The notes: generated from the letters alone by a model not told the origin. DNA of 64,000 nt from Stomoxys calcitrans (GCF_963082655.1 NC_081555.1:18291437-18355436); one strand, 5' to 3'. Positions 22,926 through 33,879 are shown, numbered from the stretch's first letter. Program-made: numbers and translations.

Positions 22926-24165
22926 AAATGTGCGTCGATTTGGCTGAAATTTTGCTTTGTTTTGTTATGACTTCCAACAACTGTGCCAAGTACCCATATA
23001 AACCGATCTTCCGATTTGACTTCTTGAGCCCTTACAAGCCGGAATTGTTGTCCGATTTGGCTGATATTTTGAATGTGGTGTTCCATTATGACTTCCAACA
23101 ACTGTGTTCGAATGCGGTCCGAATCGGTCTATAAACTGATATAGCTCCCATATAAACCGATCTCCCGATTTGACTTCTTGAGCCTCTGGAAGCCCCATTT
23201 TTTTTGTCAGATTTGGCTGAAATTTGGCATGTGGTATTTCGTTATAACTTCCTTCCATCTTCCGATTTGACTTCTTGAGCCCTTACAAGTCGCAATTGTT
23301 GTCCGATTTGGCTGATATTTTGAATGTGGTGTTCCATTATGACTTCCAACAACTGTGTTCGAATGCGGTCCTAATTGGTCTATAACCCGATATAGTTCCC
23401 ACATAAACCGATCTCCCGATTAGACTTTTTGAGCCCTTACAAGCCCCAATTTTCGCCCGATTTGTCTGAAATGTGGCATTTGGTGTTCTGTTATGACACC
23501 TAATATGGTTGAAAAGTCTTCTAACCAAAGACGAAACGCGTCCCATAGTGGTTGGTGTGTGTTGCTATCTTTGGCTTTCCTTTTCCATTTGCATCTCCGA
23601 TCATCCAGCTCGTCTCAAAAGAGAAACAAACAAAAATTATTTTATCGGTCATATCGGTCAAGAACCTGAACCGATTTGAAACGATTTGACTTCTTAAGCC
23701 TCAATTTTAATCCGATTTGGCTGAAATTTTGCACATAGCATTCTGTTATTCCCAACAACGGATATAAGTACGCTCCAAATCGGTCTATAACCTGATATAG
23801 CTCCCATATAAATCGATCTCCCGATTTGACTTCTTGAGCCCCTGGAAGCCTCAATTTTCACCCGATTTGGGTGAAATTTTGCACATAGAGTGTTTTATTT
23901 TGACTTCCAACAACTGTGCCAAGTACGGTTTAAATTTGTGTGTAACCTAATATAGATCGCATATAAACCGATCTCCCGATTTGTCTTCTCGCAATTTTCA
24001 CCGGATTTGACTGAAAATTTGTTCTGTAATGACTCTCAACAACTGCGCCAAGTACGGTCCAATTCGGTCTAAAACTAGATATAGCTCCACTATTTAAGAA
24101 GAATCTGTGGGGGTGGGTTCCTAAAATTCGGCCCGGCCGAACTTGGCACGCTTTTACTTGTCTTA
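22926..24165 (+). mobile_element. Helitron-like family 1 element, interrupted by SINE-2
   Basis: About seven central units of the CCGATCTCCCGATTTGACTT type, broken at 23503-23645. The tail is GGGGGTGGGTTCCTAAAATT, CGGCCCGGCCGAAC, CACGCTTTTACTTG. The head is absent. It abuts the oppositely oriented element at 22925. Confidence 0.75.
23503..23645 (-). mobile_element. SINE-2 3' fragment
   Basis: Minus-strand match to the sequence at 39240-39400 and 43690-43850 (shared AACCACTATGGGACGCGTTT and AGACTTTTCAACCATATTAG). It lies between two family 1 repeat pieces. Confidence 0.7.
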
Positions 24166-24336
24166 TCAATTGTATTGATTAGAAATTAAAATGTTGCCAA
24201 TATGACCGTGTGCGTATTTATCAAGGTGCACAAATGTTCACATATACTCTTTATCATTGAAACAAAAAATTTCATTGTTGTGCAAAAAGTTTAGATTAAA
24301 TATGTTCAAGGCTTCATCAATTTTATTGTATCTGCA
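24166..24336. other. Unique spacer
   Basis: AT-rich; nothing recognised. Confidence 0.4.
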
Positions 24337-24905
24337 TTATTATACCCTCCACCATAGGATCGGGGTATAGCATTAGTAATATGCGTCTAAGACCCCATAA
24401 AGTATAGATGTTCTTGATCGTCATGTCATTTTAAGTCGATCTAGCCATGTCCGTCCGTTCGTCTGTCTGTCGAAAGCACGCTAACTTTCGAAGGAGTAAA
24501 GCTAGCCGCTTGAAATTTTGCACAAATACTTCTTATTAGTGTAGGTCGGTTGGTATTCTAAATGGGCCGAATCGGTCCATGTTTTGATATAGCTGCCATA
24601 TAAACCGATCTTGGGTCTTGACTTCTTGAGCCTTTAGAGTGCGCAATTCTTATCCGATTGGAATGAAATTTCGCACTACGTGTTTTGTTATGATATCCGA
24701 CAACTGTGCCAAGTATGGTTTACATCGGCCCATGTTTTATTATAGTTGCCATATAAACCGATCTTGGGTCTTGACTTCTTGGGCCTCTAGAGGGCGCAAT
24801 TCTCGTCCGATTTTATTGAAATTTTGCACGTAGTGTTTTGGTAGCACTTCCAACAGCTAAGCTAAGCTAAGTGTGGTTTACATCGGTCCATGTTTTGACA
24901 TAGTC
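24337..24905 (+). mobile_element. Helitron-like family 1, 5' part
   Basis: The head is TATACCCTCCACCATAGGAT, the core GTCCGTCCGTTCGTCTGTCTG (24450-24470), and there are two central units. It stops abruptly where family 3 repeats in the opposite orientation begin. Confidence 0.75.
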
Positions 24906-27085
24906 TGGCCATTCATGTGATTAAGCCCTAATTCGGATGATCGATCTATATGACAGCGATATCTAAATATGGTCCGATCTGGACCATATTAAGGTTGGAA
25001 ATCGACGGGCCTAATAAAACTGCATGTTCTGTTCTTTAGACCCTAAAGCTGAAGATCGGTCTCTATGGTAGCTATATTGAAATATATTCCGATCTGAGCC
25101 ATATTCGGGACAGATGTTGGAAGTCGTGATACAACTCACTCTTCCAAATTTCAGCGAAGTCGGGTAATAAATGCGCCCATTATAGGCCTAAGACCCAAAA
25201 TCAACAGATCGGTCTATATGGCAGCTATATCCAGATATGTTCCGATATGGACCATTTTTGGTTCGGATAACGGCGGGCCTAGTACAACTCACTGTTCTGA
25301 GTTTCGGCCAAATCGGGTGATAAATGCCCCTGTTATAGGCATAAGATCCTAAATTGGCATATTCGTATACATGGCAGCTGTATGTAGATATGGTCTGCTT
25401 TACACCATATTCGGGTGGGATGTAAGGCACCGAGTGTCACTCACTGTTTCAAGTTTCAGCAAAATCGGAGAATAAATGCGCCTTTTATGGTCTTTAGACC
25501 CTAATGGTGAAGATCGGCCTCTTTGGCAGCTATATTTAAATATAGTCCGATCTGGACCATATGCGGGACAGATGTTGGGAGTCTTAATACAGCTCACTGT
25601 TCCAAATGTCAGCGAAATCAGGTCTGTCAAAGGCCTACGACCCAAAATCGGCAGATCGGCCTATATGGCAGCTATATCCAAATATGTTCCTATCTGGACC
25701 ATTTTAGGTTCGGCTATCGAAGGGCTTAAAAAAGCTCACTATGCCAAATTTCAGCGAAATCGGGTTATAAATGCGCCTGTTTGCCTTCTCAAATTGCAAA
25801 ATACGAAGCCAATCTCGGCCAAAATACAACAACAAATAGAAACAAGTAAAAATGCATTAAGTTCGGCCATCACCTCGGGTATACATGTAAACCACCTTTC
25901 ATCATAATCCGGTGATAAAATGCATAATTTATTCCCTCATAGCAGCTTTATGGAAATATGGTTCGATTTGGAACAAATTCGACACGGAAATTGAGTGGCC
26001 TAATAAGTACAAGTCATTGTTCAATTTTGTAGAACAAAACATTGGTCTTATTGGTAGCTATGTCCAAATATAGACCGATCTGAACCATATAGGACACGGA
26101 TGTCGAAAAGCCTAACATAAGTCACTGTTTAAAATTTCAGCGAAATCGCATTATAAATGCGCCTTTTATCAGCCCAAGACCTTACATTGAGGATCGGTCG
26201 CTCTATAAGGCAGCTATATTCAAAGCTGAACCTATCTGAGCCAAATTAAAGAAGGATGTCGAAGGGCCGAACACAACTCACTGTTCCAAATTTCGGCGAA
26301 ATCAGACTATAAATACGCCTTTTATTTTGGCAAAATCGGACTATAAAAGCACCTTTTATGGGCCCAAGACATATAATAGACATAGCGGTTTATATGACAG
26401 CTATATCCAAATCTGAACCGATCTGATACAAATTGAAAAATATGTAGAGGGGCCTTACACAACTCACTGTCCCAAATTTCGGCGATATTATACAATAAAT
26501 GCGCCTTTTATGGGCCCAAAACCTTAAATCGATAGATGGGTCTATATGGCAGCTATATCCAAATCTGGAACGATATAGACCAAATTGAAGAAGGATGTCG
26601 AACGCCCTAAAACAACTCACTGTCTCAAATTTCGGCAAAATCGGACAATAAATGAGCCTTTTATGTTGGCGCAAGACCATAAATCGAGAGATCGGTTTAT
26701 ATGGCAGCTATATTCAAATCTGGACCGATCCCACCCCAATTGAAGATGGATGTCAAGTGGCGTAACACAACTCACTGTACCAAATTTCAGCAAAATCGGT
26801 TAATAAATGTGGGCCTATGGGCCTAAGACCTTAAATCGGCGGATGGGTCTATATGGTGGCTATATCTAGTCCGATATACCCCGTCCTCGAACTTAACCTG
26901 CCTATGGACAAAAAAAATCCGTGCAAAGTTTGAGCTCAATATCTCTATTTTTAAAGACAGGTTTTTACGACGATCAAGAATAAAGTATATACACTTTATA
27001 GGGTCGGAAATGGATATTTCGATGTGTTGCAAACGGAATGACAAAATCAATATACCCCCATCTTTCGGTGGCGGGTATAATAAAA
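24906..27085 (-). mobile_element. Long family 3 Helitron-like array
   Basis: About 13 central units of the family 3 type (ACCGATCTGGACCATATT, AATTTCAGCGAAATCGGG, AACTCACTGTTCC) in minus orientation. It ends with AAGTATATACACTTTATAGG, GTTGCAAACGGAATGACAAA and TCGGTGGCGGGTATAAT. It is the largest uninterrupted central array in the window. Short plus and minus frames here are repeat artefacts. Confidence 0.75.
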
Positions 27086-27353
27086 GTCGTATATTCCCAA
27101 ACCATTGGAGATATTGTGTATAGCAAGCAGATTTTTTTTGTAGGGGTTTTTGGCCACTATCCAACAAAAAAAAAAAAAAAGAATTTTGAAAATTGGAACA
27201 CAAATGAAGATTAGGCAGTCTTAACTCGAAATGCCGAGGTGATTAACTTGGGGGCTGCCCGAACCATCTAGGGCCTGCATACCTTTGCATACTAACCATT
27301 TCAAATTTCAAAAAGATATCTCTACTTGCTCTCAAATGGCATATTCTTAACTA
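27086..27353. other. Unique spacer
   Basis: Contains an A-run at 27164-27180 and no supported gene. Confidence 0.4.
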
Positions 27354-27547
27354 TTGGGTTGCCCAAAAAGTAATTGCGGATTTTTCACAGCAAATTTTTT
27401 CACAGCTGCCAGTTATCAGCTGTTACTTTTAGCTTGCTTTAGAAAAAAAGTGAAAAAAGTATATTTGATTAAAGCTCATTCTAAGTTTTATTAAAAATGC
27501 ATTTACTTTCTTTTAAAAAATCCGCAATTACTTTTTGGGCAACTCAA
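27354..27547 (-). mobile_element. mariner-derived MITE, short copy 4
   Basis: 194 bp. Both terminal repeats are present, but about 45 bp near the left end (the part that includes CTCTGTAATTGCATTC in other copies) is missing. Confidence 0.88.
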
Positions 27548-27917
27548 TAGTTTACTTTTTCGATTTTCTCCCACTGTAGGGCGGGTGAACACCCAGACAC
27601 TTGGTCCTAGAAATGTCTGGTGATTTCTGTATACCATTGCTTTAAGGTGTTTTCTGTATTCATCGATTAAAACCAATAGCTGGAATCAGCATTTTTATTT
27701 TATTTTTTTTTAACACATATATACATCTCACTTAAATATCATAAAAAGTATCACTGCGTAAAATTTCAGCCCAATCTTAAATACTAATAATCAGGCGACA
27801 GTGTGTGCTAATAAAAATAAAAATAAAAAATTGCGCTCCTTCTTTGAGATTCGAAATTACTTAAAATTTTTGTCGTTATTTTGTCGACAACATTTTTTTT
27901 TGTCTTCAAACTTATTT
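27548..27917 (-). other. 3' flank / UTR of ankyrin exon copy 2
   Basis: AT-rich unique DNA directly downstream of the ankyrin stop on the minus strand. AATAAA occurs on that strand at about 27694-27704, roughly 215 nt after the stop. Confidence 0.45.
27694..27704 (-). promoter_or_regulatory. Candidate polyadenylation signals
   Basis: Two overlapping-spaced minus-strand AATAAA hexamers in an A/T tract at a plausible distance after the stop at 27918. Confidence 0.35.
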
Positions 27918-28645
27918 TTATCTTTGAACAGAAATATCGCATAGTTGCATGACCAAATATTCATCCACTTCATTATTAGTATCGGTTAAAGCTTTATTGC
28001 TTTTCATTTGCTCTACATCGCTTAAAATCCTTTGAATATCTTGTTTTTTTTCAATGGGCAATGATCCGGCATAATTTGCCGCATGTATACTTTTCGGCAC
28101 TAACATGACAATTAGCGTTTGCATTTCATAGTCCTTATTGTCAACAGCCAAATGTAGCAGAGATTTGCCATTACCCAATACCTCCCTTTCCAAAACGTTT
28201 ATATTGTTTCTATTGCAAAATTGTAAGAGCTCTTTTACGATGTGTGTTTTTCGCTGCAACACAGCCTGATGCACAATAGTTTGTCCTATGTTGTTGTAGG
28301 GTTCAAACATTCCTTTAAGATTTTCTATTAGCTCTGGATTGCTCTCCTGTCGCAGCAGTTGTAAAAATTGTTGTATGCACTTGCCATCTTTTAATTGTAT
28401 GGCCAAATGAAGAGGTGTACGTCCATCATAGTCCTGTTTGGCTGGATTGCAACCCAGTCGGATAAGGGGTATGATAGCTTGATATCTGTTATATTTGCAA
28501 CAAGTATGTAAAAGATTTTGTTGAAGATTATTTTCCTTTGATATAATGTTGTCGTGGTGTTTTGGGTCATTTAGATAAATAAAAAATTGTTGAAGGTTTT
28601 CTCCTAGAACTTTGTGATAGTCTGGAGATGGGTATTCTAAATATG
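27918..28645 (-). CDS. I-kappa-B-like ankyrin-repeat terminal exon, copy 2
   Basis: It encodes 241 complete codons plus the split first codon. The same five ankyrin-type repeats are seen as in 8300-9006 (QNLLHTCCKYNRYQAIIPLI, DYDGRTPLHLAIQLKDGK, NIGQTIVHQAVLQRK, GKSLLHLAVDNKDYEM, NYAGSLPIEKKQDIQRIL), and a different C-terminus ends DEYLVMQLCDISVQR. The likely role is cytoplasmic or nuclear inhibition of an NF-kappa-B factor, inferred from ankyrin architecture only. The acceptor TTTTTTTGTTTTCAG (28646-28648) precedes the exon. The Met at 28689-28691 in the longest frame is in the intron and should not be used as the start. Joined to 33132-33450 the CDS is 1047 nt (348 codons plus stop), a normal I-kappa-B length. 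Alternative: an ankyrin protein unrelated to NF-kappa-B control. Confidence 0.82.
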
Positions 28646-28724
28646 CTGAAAACAAAAAAATAAAAAAAATTACATGTGAATAATGATGCAAAAATGTATA
28701 CTTAAGAACTATGTTAATAAAATT

Positions 28725-29664
28725 TAAAGCCTTTTTATACCCACCACCATATTATGGGAGTATACTAATCTAGTCATTCCGTTTGTAACACCCCGAAATG
28801 TTGACACGATAGCGGCCTAACGCGTAAAGCTAGACGCTTGATATTTTGCACAGATACTTTTTTTTGGTGTAGGTCGTGGAGTATTGTAAATGGGCCATAT
28901 CGGTTCAGATTTGGATATAGCCCCCATATGAACCGATCTCCCGATTAAACTTATTGAGCCCTTACAAGCCGCAATTTTCCGATTTGGCTGAAATTTTGCA
29001 TGTAGTGTTGTGTTACTACTTTCAACCTCTGTGCCAAGTATGGTCTAAATCGGTCTGTAACCTGATATAGCTCCCATATAAACAGATCTCCCGATTTGAC
29101 ATCTTGAGTCCCTGGAAGCCGTAATTTTTGTCTGATTTGATTTAAACTTTGCACATAGTGTTGGTTAAGACTTCCAATAACTGTGCCAAGTACGGTACTA
29201 ATTGGTCTATAACCTGATATAGCTCCCATATAAACCGATCTCCCGATTTGACTTCCTGAGCTCTTTCAAGCCGCCATTTTTGTCCGATTTGGCAAAAACT
29301 TTGCACATAGTGTTGTTTTGAGACTTCCAATAACTGTGCCAAGTACGGTCCGAATTGGTCTATAACCTGATATAGCTCTCATATAAACCGATCTCCCGAT
29401 TACACTTCTTGAGCCCCTGGAAGCCGCAGTTTTTGTCCGATTTGGCTGAAACATAGTATTGTGTTATGACTTTCAACAACTGTGGTGAGTACGGTTCAAA
29501 TCGGTCTACAACCTGATATAGCTCCCATTTAGACCGATCTCCCGACTACCATTTAAACCGATCTCCGAATCCGACTAATGTCGGAATTTCCAACATTGAC
29601 CTAAGACCTTTTTAGGGTCAACATTTCGGAGTGTTACAAATGGACTGATTATGGTGGGTATAGA
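28725..29664 (+). mobile_element. Helitron-like family 1 element with head motifs at both ends
   Basis: It starts TATACCCACCACCATATTAT and TCATTCCGTTTGTAACACCC. About five central units of 153 bp follow. It ends with an inverted head remnant (TTTCGGAGTGTTACAAATGG ... ATGGTGGGTATAG). No tail. It lies inside the intron between 28646 and 33131. Confidence 0.72.
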
Positions 29665-29830
29665 AATCAATTTGTTCTTGTTTGTTTGATCCGTATAGAC
29701 TCAAAAGCCGCTGAACCGACTACCTTGAAATTTTCACAGATTGTGTAGGTTGGTCTGGAAGGAAACATAGGTTATATAATTTTTTGATATCAGAAGCGGT
29801 GTGGAACAGAGAACTGCAAGCGGTGTAATT
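29665..29830. repeat. Short unclassified repeat
   Basis: TTGTTTGTTTGATCCGTATA, then CTGAACCGACTACCTTGAAA. This resembles the inverted end of the 17693-19792 insertion (AACCGATTTTCTTGAAA type), but is too short to classify. Confidence 0.4.
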
Positions 29831-31232
29831 TTTATACCCACCACCTAAGGATGGGGGTATATTCATTTTGTCATTCCGTTTGCAACACATCGAAATATCC
29901 ATTTCCGACCCTATAAAGTATATATATTCGTGATGGGCGTAATAATCTAAGACGATCTAGACATGTCCGTCCGTCTGTCTGTTGAAATCACACTACAGTC
30001 TTTAAAAATAGAGATATTGAGCTGAAACTTTGTACCGATTCGTTTTTTGTCCATAAGCAGGTTAAGTTCGAAGATGGGCTATATCGGACTATATCTTGAT
30101 ATAGTCCCCATATAGACCGATCGGCCGATTTAGGGTCTTAGGCCAATAAAAGCCACATTTATTATCCGATTTTGTTGAAATTTGGGACAGTGAGTTGTGT
30201 TAGGCCCTTTGACATCCTTCGTTAATTTGGCCCGGATCGGTCAAGATTTGGATATAGCTGCCATATAGACCGATCCTCAGATTTAGGGTCTTAGGCCCAT
30301 TAAAGCCACATTTATTATCCGATTTTGCTGAAATTTGGGACAGTGAGTTGTGTTAGGCCCTTCGACATCCTTCGTCCATTTAGAACAGATCTGTCCAGAT
30401 TTAGATACAGATGCCATACAGACCGATCCTCCGATTTAGGGTCTTAGGCCCATCAAAGCCACATTTATAATCAGATTTTGCTGAAATTTGGGACAGTGAG
30501 TTGTCTTAGGCCCTTCAACATTTGTCTTAAATTGGGCCCTGATCGGATCAGATTTGGATATAGCTGCCATATAGACCGATCTCTTGGTTTTAGGTTTTGG
30601 GGCCATAAAAGGCGCATTTATTGTCCGATGTCGCCGAAATTAGGGACAGTGAGTTATGTTAAGCCCCTTGACATACTTCTGCAATATGGCACAAATCGCC
30701 CTAGATTTGGATAATCTGTCATATAGACCGATTCCTCGGTTTTAGGTTATGGGGCCGTAAAAGGCGCATTTATTGTCCGATGTCGCCGAAATTTGGAATA
30801 GAGAGTTAAGTTAAACCCCTTCACATATTTCTGCAATTTGGTCTAGATCGATCAAGATTTGCATATAACCAACATCTCGATTTAAAGCCTTGGACCCATA
30901 AAAGGCGCATTTATAATCCGATTTCACTGAAATTTGACACAGTGACATATGTTAGGCTTTTCGACATTCATGTTGTATATGGTTCAGATCGGTATATTTT
31001 TAGATATAGCTACTATTGTAGAAAGACCAATATTTTGTTATACACAATTGAACAATGACTTGGACTTATTAGTATTTCGTCCAAACCGGTACATATTTTG
31101 TTATAACTGCTATGGGACATAAAGTATGCAAATTTCACCGGATTTTGATGAAAGGTGGTTAACATATATACCCGAGGTGGAGGGTATCCAAAGTTCGGGC
31201 CGCCCAAACTTAACGCCCTTTTACTTGTTTTT
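29830..31232 (+). mobile_element. Helitron-like family 3 element, complete
   Basis: Best reference copy of family 3. Head TATACCCACCACCTAAGGAT; TCATTCCGTTTGCAACACAT; core GTCCGTCCGTCTGTCTGTTG (29964-29983). Six central units show a 152-153 bp period (GGGACAGTGAGTTGTGTTAG at about 30185 and 30338). Tail ATACCCGAGGTGGAGGGTAT and AACTTAACGCCCTTTTACTT. Confidence 0.82.
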
Positions 31233-31622
31233 GATTTGCGTTACACTCCAACACATAACGTAACTGAAATCAACTGAGCAACAGCCCTCGGCACACTCTC
31301 ATGAGATATCATATGAATAAAAGTCATGACACTGATTTGCACGTTTGGATGTGTGCAAATGGCACAAAAATGCATAAGCATTCAATCAAATCATAGTGAT
31401 GATGCTGCGGTGTTGTTTTAGAAACGATCAGGGATGATAAATTGATATCTTGGCAGTTTTGTGGATAGTTTAAAACAGCGGTAACCCTGTTGAGGTTTTT
31501 GAAAAGGTCGCATAAAAATTCGATTAAAAACAGTTAAAAAAAAAAAAAAAACGATTCCACAAAAAATAGTAGACAGTGTTTTGTAAGAACTTGTAAGTCA
31601 TACTGTTGCATAAAAGTTGTCA
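31233..31622. other. Unique intronic sequence
   Basis: No exon or repeat is recognised. It includes an A-run at 31534-31551. Confidence 0.4.
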
Positions 31623-32877
31623 AAAGCTAGCCGCTTGAAATTTTGCACAGATACTTCTTATTGATGTAGGTCGAGGGGGATTGGAAATGGGTCATATCGG
31701 TTCAGATTGGTATATAGCCCCCACATAAACCGATCTCCCGATATGACCTCTTTAGCCCCTGGAAGCCGGAAATTTTGTCCGTTATGGACCGACATTGTAG
31801 AAGTCATTATGTAATATTTCAGTCCATTCGGATAAGAATTGCACCTTGTAGGGGCTCAAGAAGCAAAATCGGAAGATCGGTTTATATGGGAGCTGTATCA
31901 AGCTATAGATCGATTCAGACCATATTTCGCATATAAGTTCAATGTCATGGGAGAAGCCGTTGTAAAAAATTTCATAATAATAATTTCGCCCTCTAGAGGC
32001 TTAAGAAGTCAAGATCCAAGATCGATTTATATGGAAAGTATATTAGGTTATGTACCGATTTGCGCCACACTAAGCACCGTTGTTGGAAGTCATAACAAAA
32101 CACCTCATGCAAAATTTCAGCCAAATCGGATGAGAATTGCGCCCTCTAGCGGCTCATGAACTCAAGACCCAAGATCGGTTTATATGGCAGCTGTACTAGA
32201 TTATTAACCGATTTAAACCGTACTTAGCATAGTGGTTGGAAGTGGCACAAAAACACCACGTGCAAAGTTACAGCCAAATCGGATAAGAATTGCGCCCTCT
32301 AAAAGCTGAATAAGTCAAGACCCTAGATCGGTTTATATGGTGGCTATAACAAAACATGGACCTATTTGGCCCATTTCAATCCCAACCAATCTACTCTAAT
32401 AAAAAGTATTTGTGCAAAATTTCACGCGCCTAGCCTTTCTCCTTTCAAAGTAAGCGTGCTTTCTACAGACAGATGGACGGACAGACGGACGGACAAGACA
32501 TCACATGCAAAATTTCAGTCAAATCGGACGAGAATTGCGCCCTCTAGAGGCTCAAGCAGTCAAGACCCCAGATCGGTTTATATGGCGGCTATATCAAAAC
32601 ATGGACCTATTTGGCCATTTACAATCCCAACCAATCTATACTAATAATAAAAAGTATTTGTGCAAAATTTCAAGCGCCTAGCCTTACTCCTTTGAATGTT
32701 AGCGTGCTTTTGACAGACAGATGGCCGGACGGACGGACATGGCTAGATAGACTTAAAATGTCATGACGATCAAGAATATTTATACTCCTTTGGGGTCTTA
32801 GGCGCTTTTTTGAGGTGTTACAAACAGAGTGACGAAATTAGTAAACCCCCATCCTATGGTGGAGGGTATAATAAAAC
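31623..32877 (-). mobile_element. Helitron-like family 1 element with duplicated core
   Basis: A short plus-oriented fragment (31626-31790) is followed by a minus-oriented array. The core AAAAAGTATTTGTGCAAAAT ... GACGGACAGACGGACGGACA occurs at 32398-32493 and again at 32651-32740, separated by one central unit, so the element was partly duplicated. It ends CATCCTATGGTGGAGGGTAT. Confidence 0.75.
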
Positions 32878-33131
32878 GCAATTTGGTGTTTGAAAACTTT
32901 TTCAGTTTAGCGGTATTTTCAGTTAAACGATTTTTCTCCAAAGCGAAAATAACACCAAAATGGTTCTTTCCATTACATTTCACTTAAGCGGGATTTTTCA
33001 CTAAAGCGTAGTACAGTTATGCGGTTTCGACTTGTCGACTACACGAATTGTCTATCTTTACTTCACTTTAATATTCGTTTTATAATATTTGGCACTTTTA
33101 TTGATTGTAGCTGTATGTGTAGCTCACTTAC
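32878..33131 (-). other. Intron start of the ankyrin gene; degenerate TTAAGCGG-type repeats
   Basis: Minus-strand donor GTAAGTGAGC at 33131-33122. Further in, variants of TTCACTTAAGCGGGATTTTT recur three to four times; origin unknown. Confidence 0.45.
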
Positions 33132-33450
33132 CATCATTTGTTAAACTTGGCCACTCTTCGGCAATAAGTCGTCTAAGTTCATCTAATGAGTTGATATTTT
33201 TAATCTTATTGATAAGGTTGTTAGGGTGTTCTCTTGAAATTGTTTTTAACTTTGTGGATGTCATTGTATGTTGTCGATGTCGTTGTGGTTGTTGTTTGCT
33301 GCATGTTGGGGTAGCGTTCACTTCGTTAGAGCTTCGTTCTGGAGAGCTCTGTTCTGGAGAGCTTCGTTCTGGAGCATAGTCACTCCAGTCCATAGAAGAA
33401 CCAAACTTTGGGGAACCGTGGAGCTTTTTACTAACGTTCCTATATTCCAT
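33132..33450 (-). CDS. First coding exon of the I-kappa-B-like gene
   Basis: 106 codons from ATG (33450-33448, context CGACACAATGG) to a phase-1 donor (GATG|GTAAGTGAGC). The protein starts MEYRNVSKKLHGSPKF. It then has a Ser/Pro/Glu-rich stretch with a short internal repeat (residues 27-42, ERSSPEQSSPERSSNE), a Gln/Arg/His-rich part (52-61) and an alpha-helical-looking end (NINSLDELRRLIAEEW, residues 86-101). No known domain. In I-kappa-B proteins the N-terminal tail carries the serines whose phosphorylation triggers decay, and the acidic SSP cluster would suit that, but no DSGxxS degron is present. The phase matches both ankyrin exons (G|CA = Ala at 28645; G|TG = Val at 9006). There is no other first-exon candidate between them. 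The frame upstream of the ATG extends without a conserved start, so I use the first ATG after the TATA box. Unproven by transcript data. Confidence 0.6.
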
Positions 33451-33485
33451 TGTGTCGTTGTTGGAATAATAAAGAATGAAGCGGT

Positions 33486-33493
33486 TATTTATA
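33486..33493 (-). promoter_or_regulatory. TATA box of the ankyrin gene
   Basis: Minus-strand TATAAATA, 36-43 bp upstream of the ATG. A start site about 30 bp downstream would leave a 5' UTR of only about 10-15 nt. An initiator-like TCATTC at 33479-33474 is closer than usual, so the exact start site is uncertain. Confidence 0.45.
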
Positions 33494-33560
33494 TGCTCAA
33501 AAGTAATAATTGAACGCGGGCAATACCCACCCAACAAAAGATATTTCTTTACACAAACAA

Positions 33561-33595
33561 TGCGGTATTCTCCCGTTTGTTGGGAGAATACCGCA
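33561..33595. promoter_or_regulatory. Perfect 14-bp inverted repeat with two kappa-B-like motifs
   Basis: TGCGGTATTCTCCC-GTTTGTT-GGGAGAATACCGCA. Each arm contains GGGAGAATACC (one per strand), which fits a loose GGGRNNNNNCC kappa-B pattern. It lies about 70 bp upstream of the TATA box. GGGCAATACCC at 33518-33528 is a third GGG(N5)CCC site. I-kappa-B genes are classic NF-kappa-B targets, so a feedback element is plausible. It could instead be a chance or transposon palindrome. Confidence 0.45.
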
Positions 33596-33627
33596 CACAG
33601 GCACAAACACTCTCAGCAGTTCTTCTA

Positions 33628-33866
33628 TTGGGTTGCCCAAAAAGTAATTACGGATTTTTCGTATAGTCGGCGTTGAAAAATTTTTTCACAGCTTGTGACT
33701 CTGTAATAGCATTCTTTCTTCTGTCAGTTATCAGCTGTTACTTTTAGCTTGCTTTAGAAAAAAAAGTGTAAAAAAAAGTATATTTGATTAAAGTTCATTC
33801 TAAGTTTTATTAAAAATGCATTTACTTTCTTTTAAAAAATCCGCAATTACTTTTTGGGCAACCCAA
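33628..33866 (-). mobile_element. mariner-derived MITE, copy 5
   Basis: 239 bp, TA-flanked, full structure. It sits about 30 bp upstream of the palindromic promoter element, so it bounds the proximal promoter of the ankyrin gene. Confidence 0.92.
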
Positions 33867-33879
33867 TATATTGTGCAAT

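Noticed and set aside
24906..27085. Regular spaced repeats resembling a CRISPR-like array
   Set aside because: The unit is about 152 bp with no short repeat/unique spacer alternation, in fly nuclear DNA; it is a Helitron-type central array.
28646..28691. Met at 28689-28691 as start of the ankyrin protein
   Set aside because: The N-terminal residues it adds come from the T-rich intron end. The paralogous exon shares the splice acceptor, not this start.
32878..33060. Possible pogo/Tigger-type transposon end (CAGTTATGCGGTTTCG, TTAAGCGG words)
   Set aside because: No matching inverted partner or transposase was found; the words recur as a short degenerate repeat instead.
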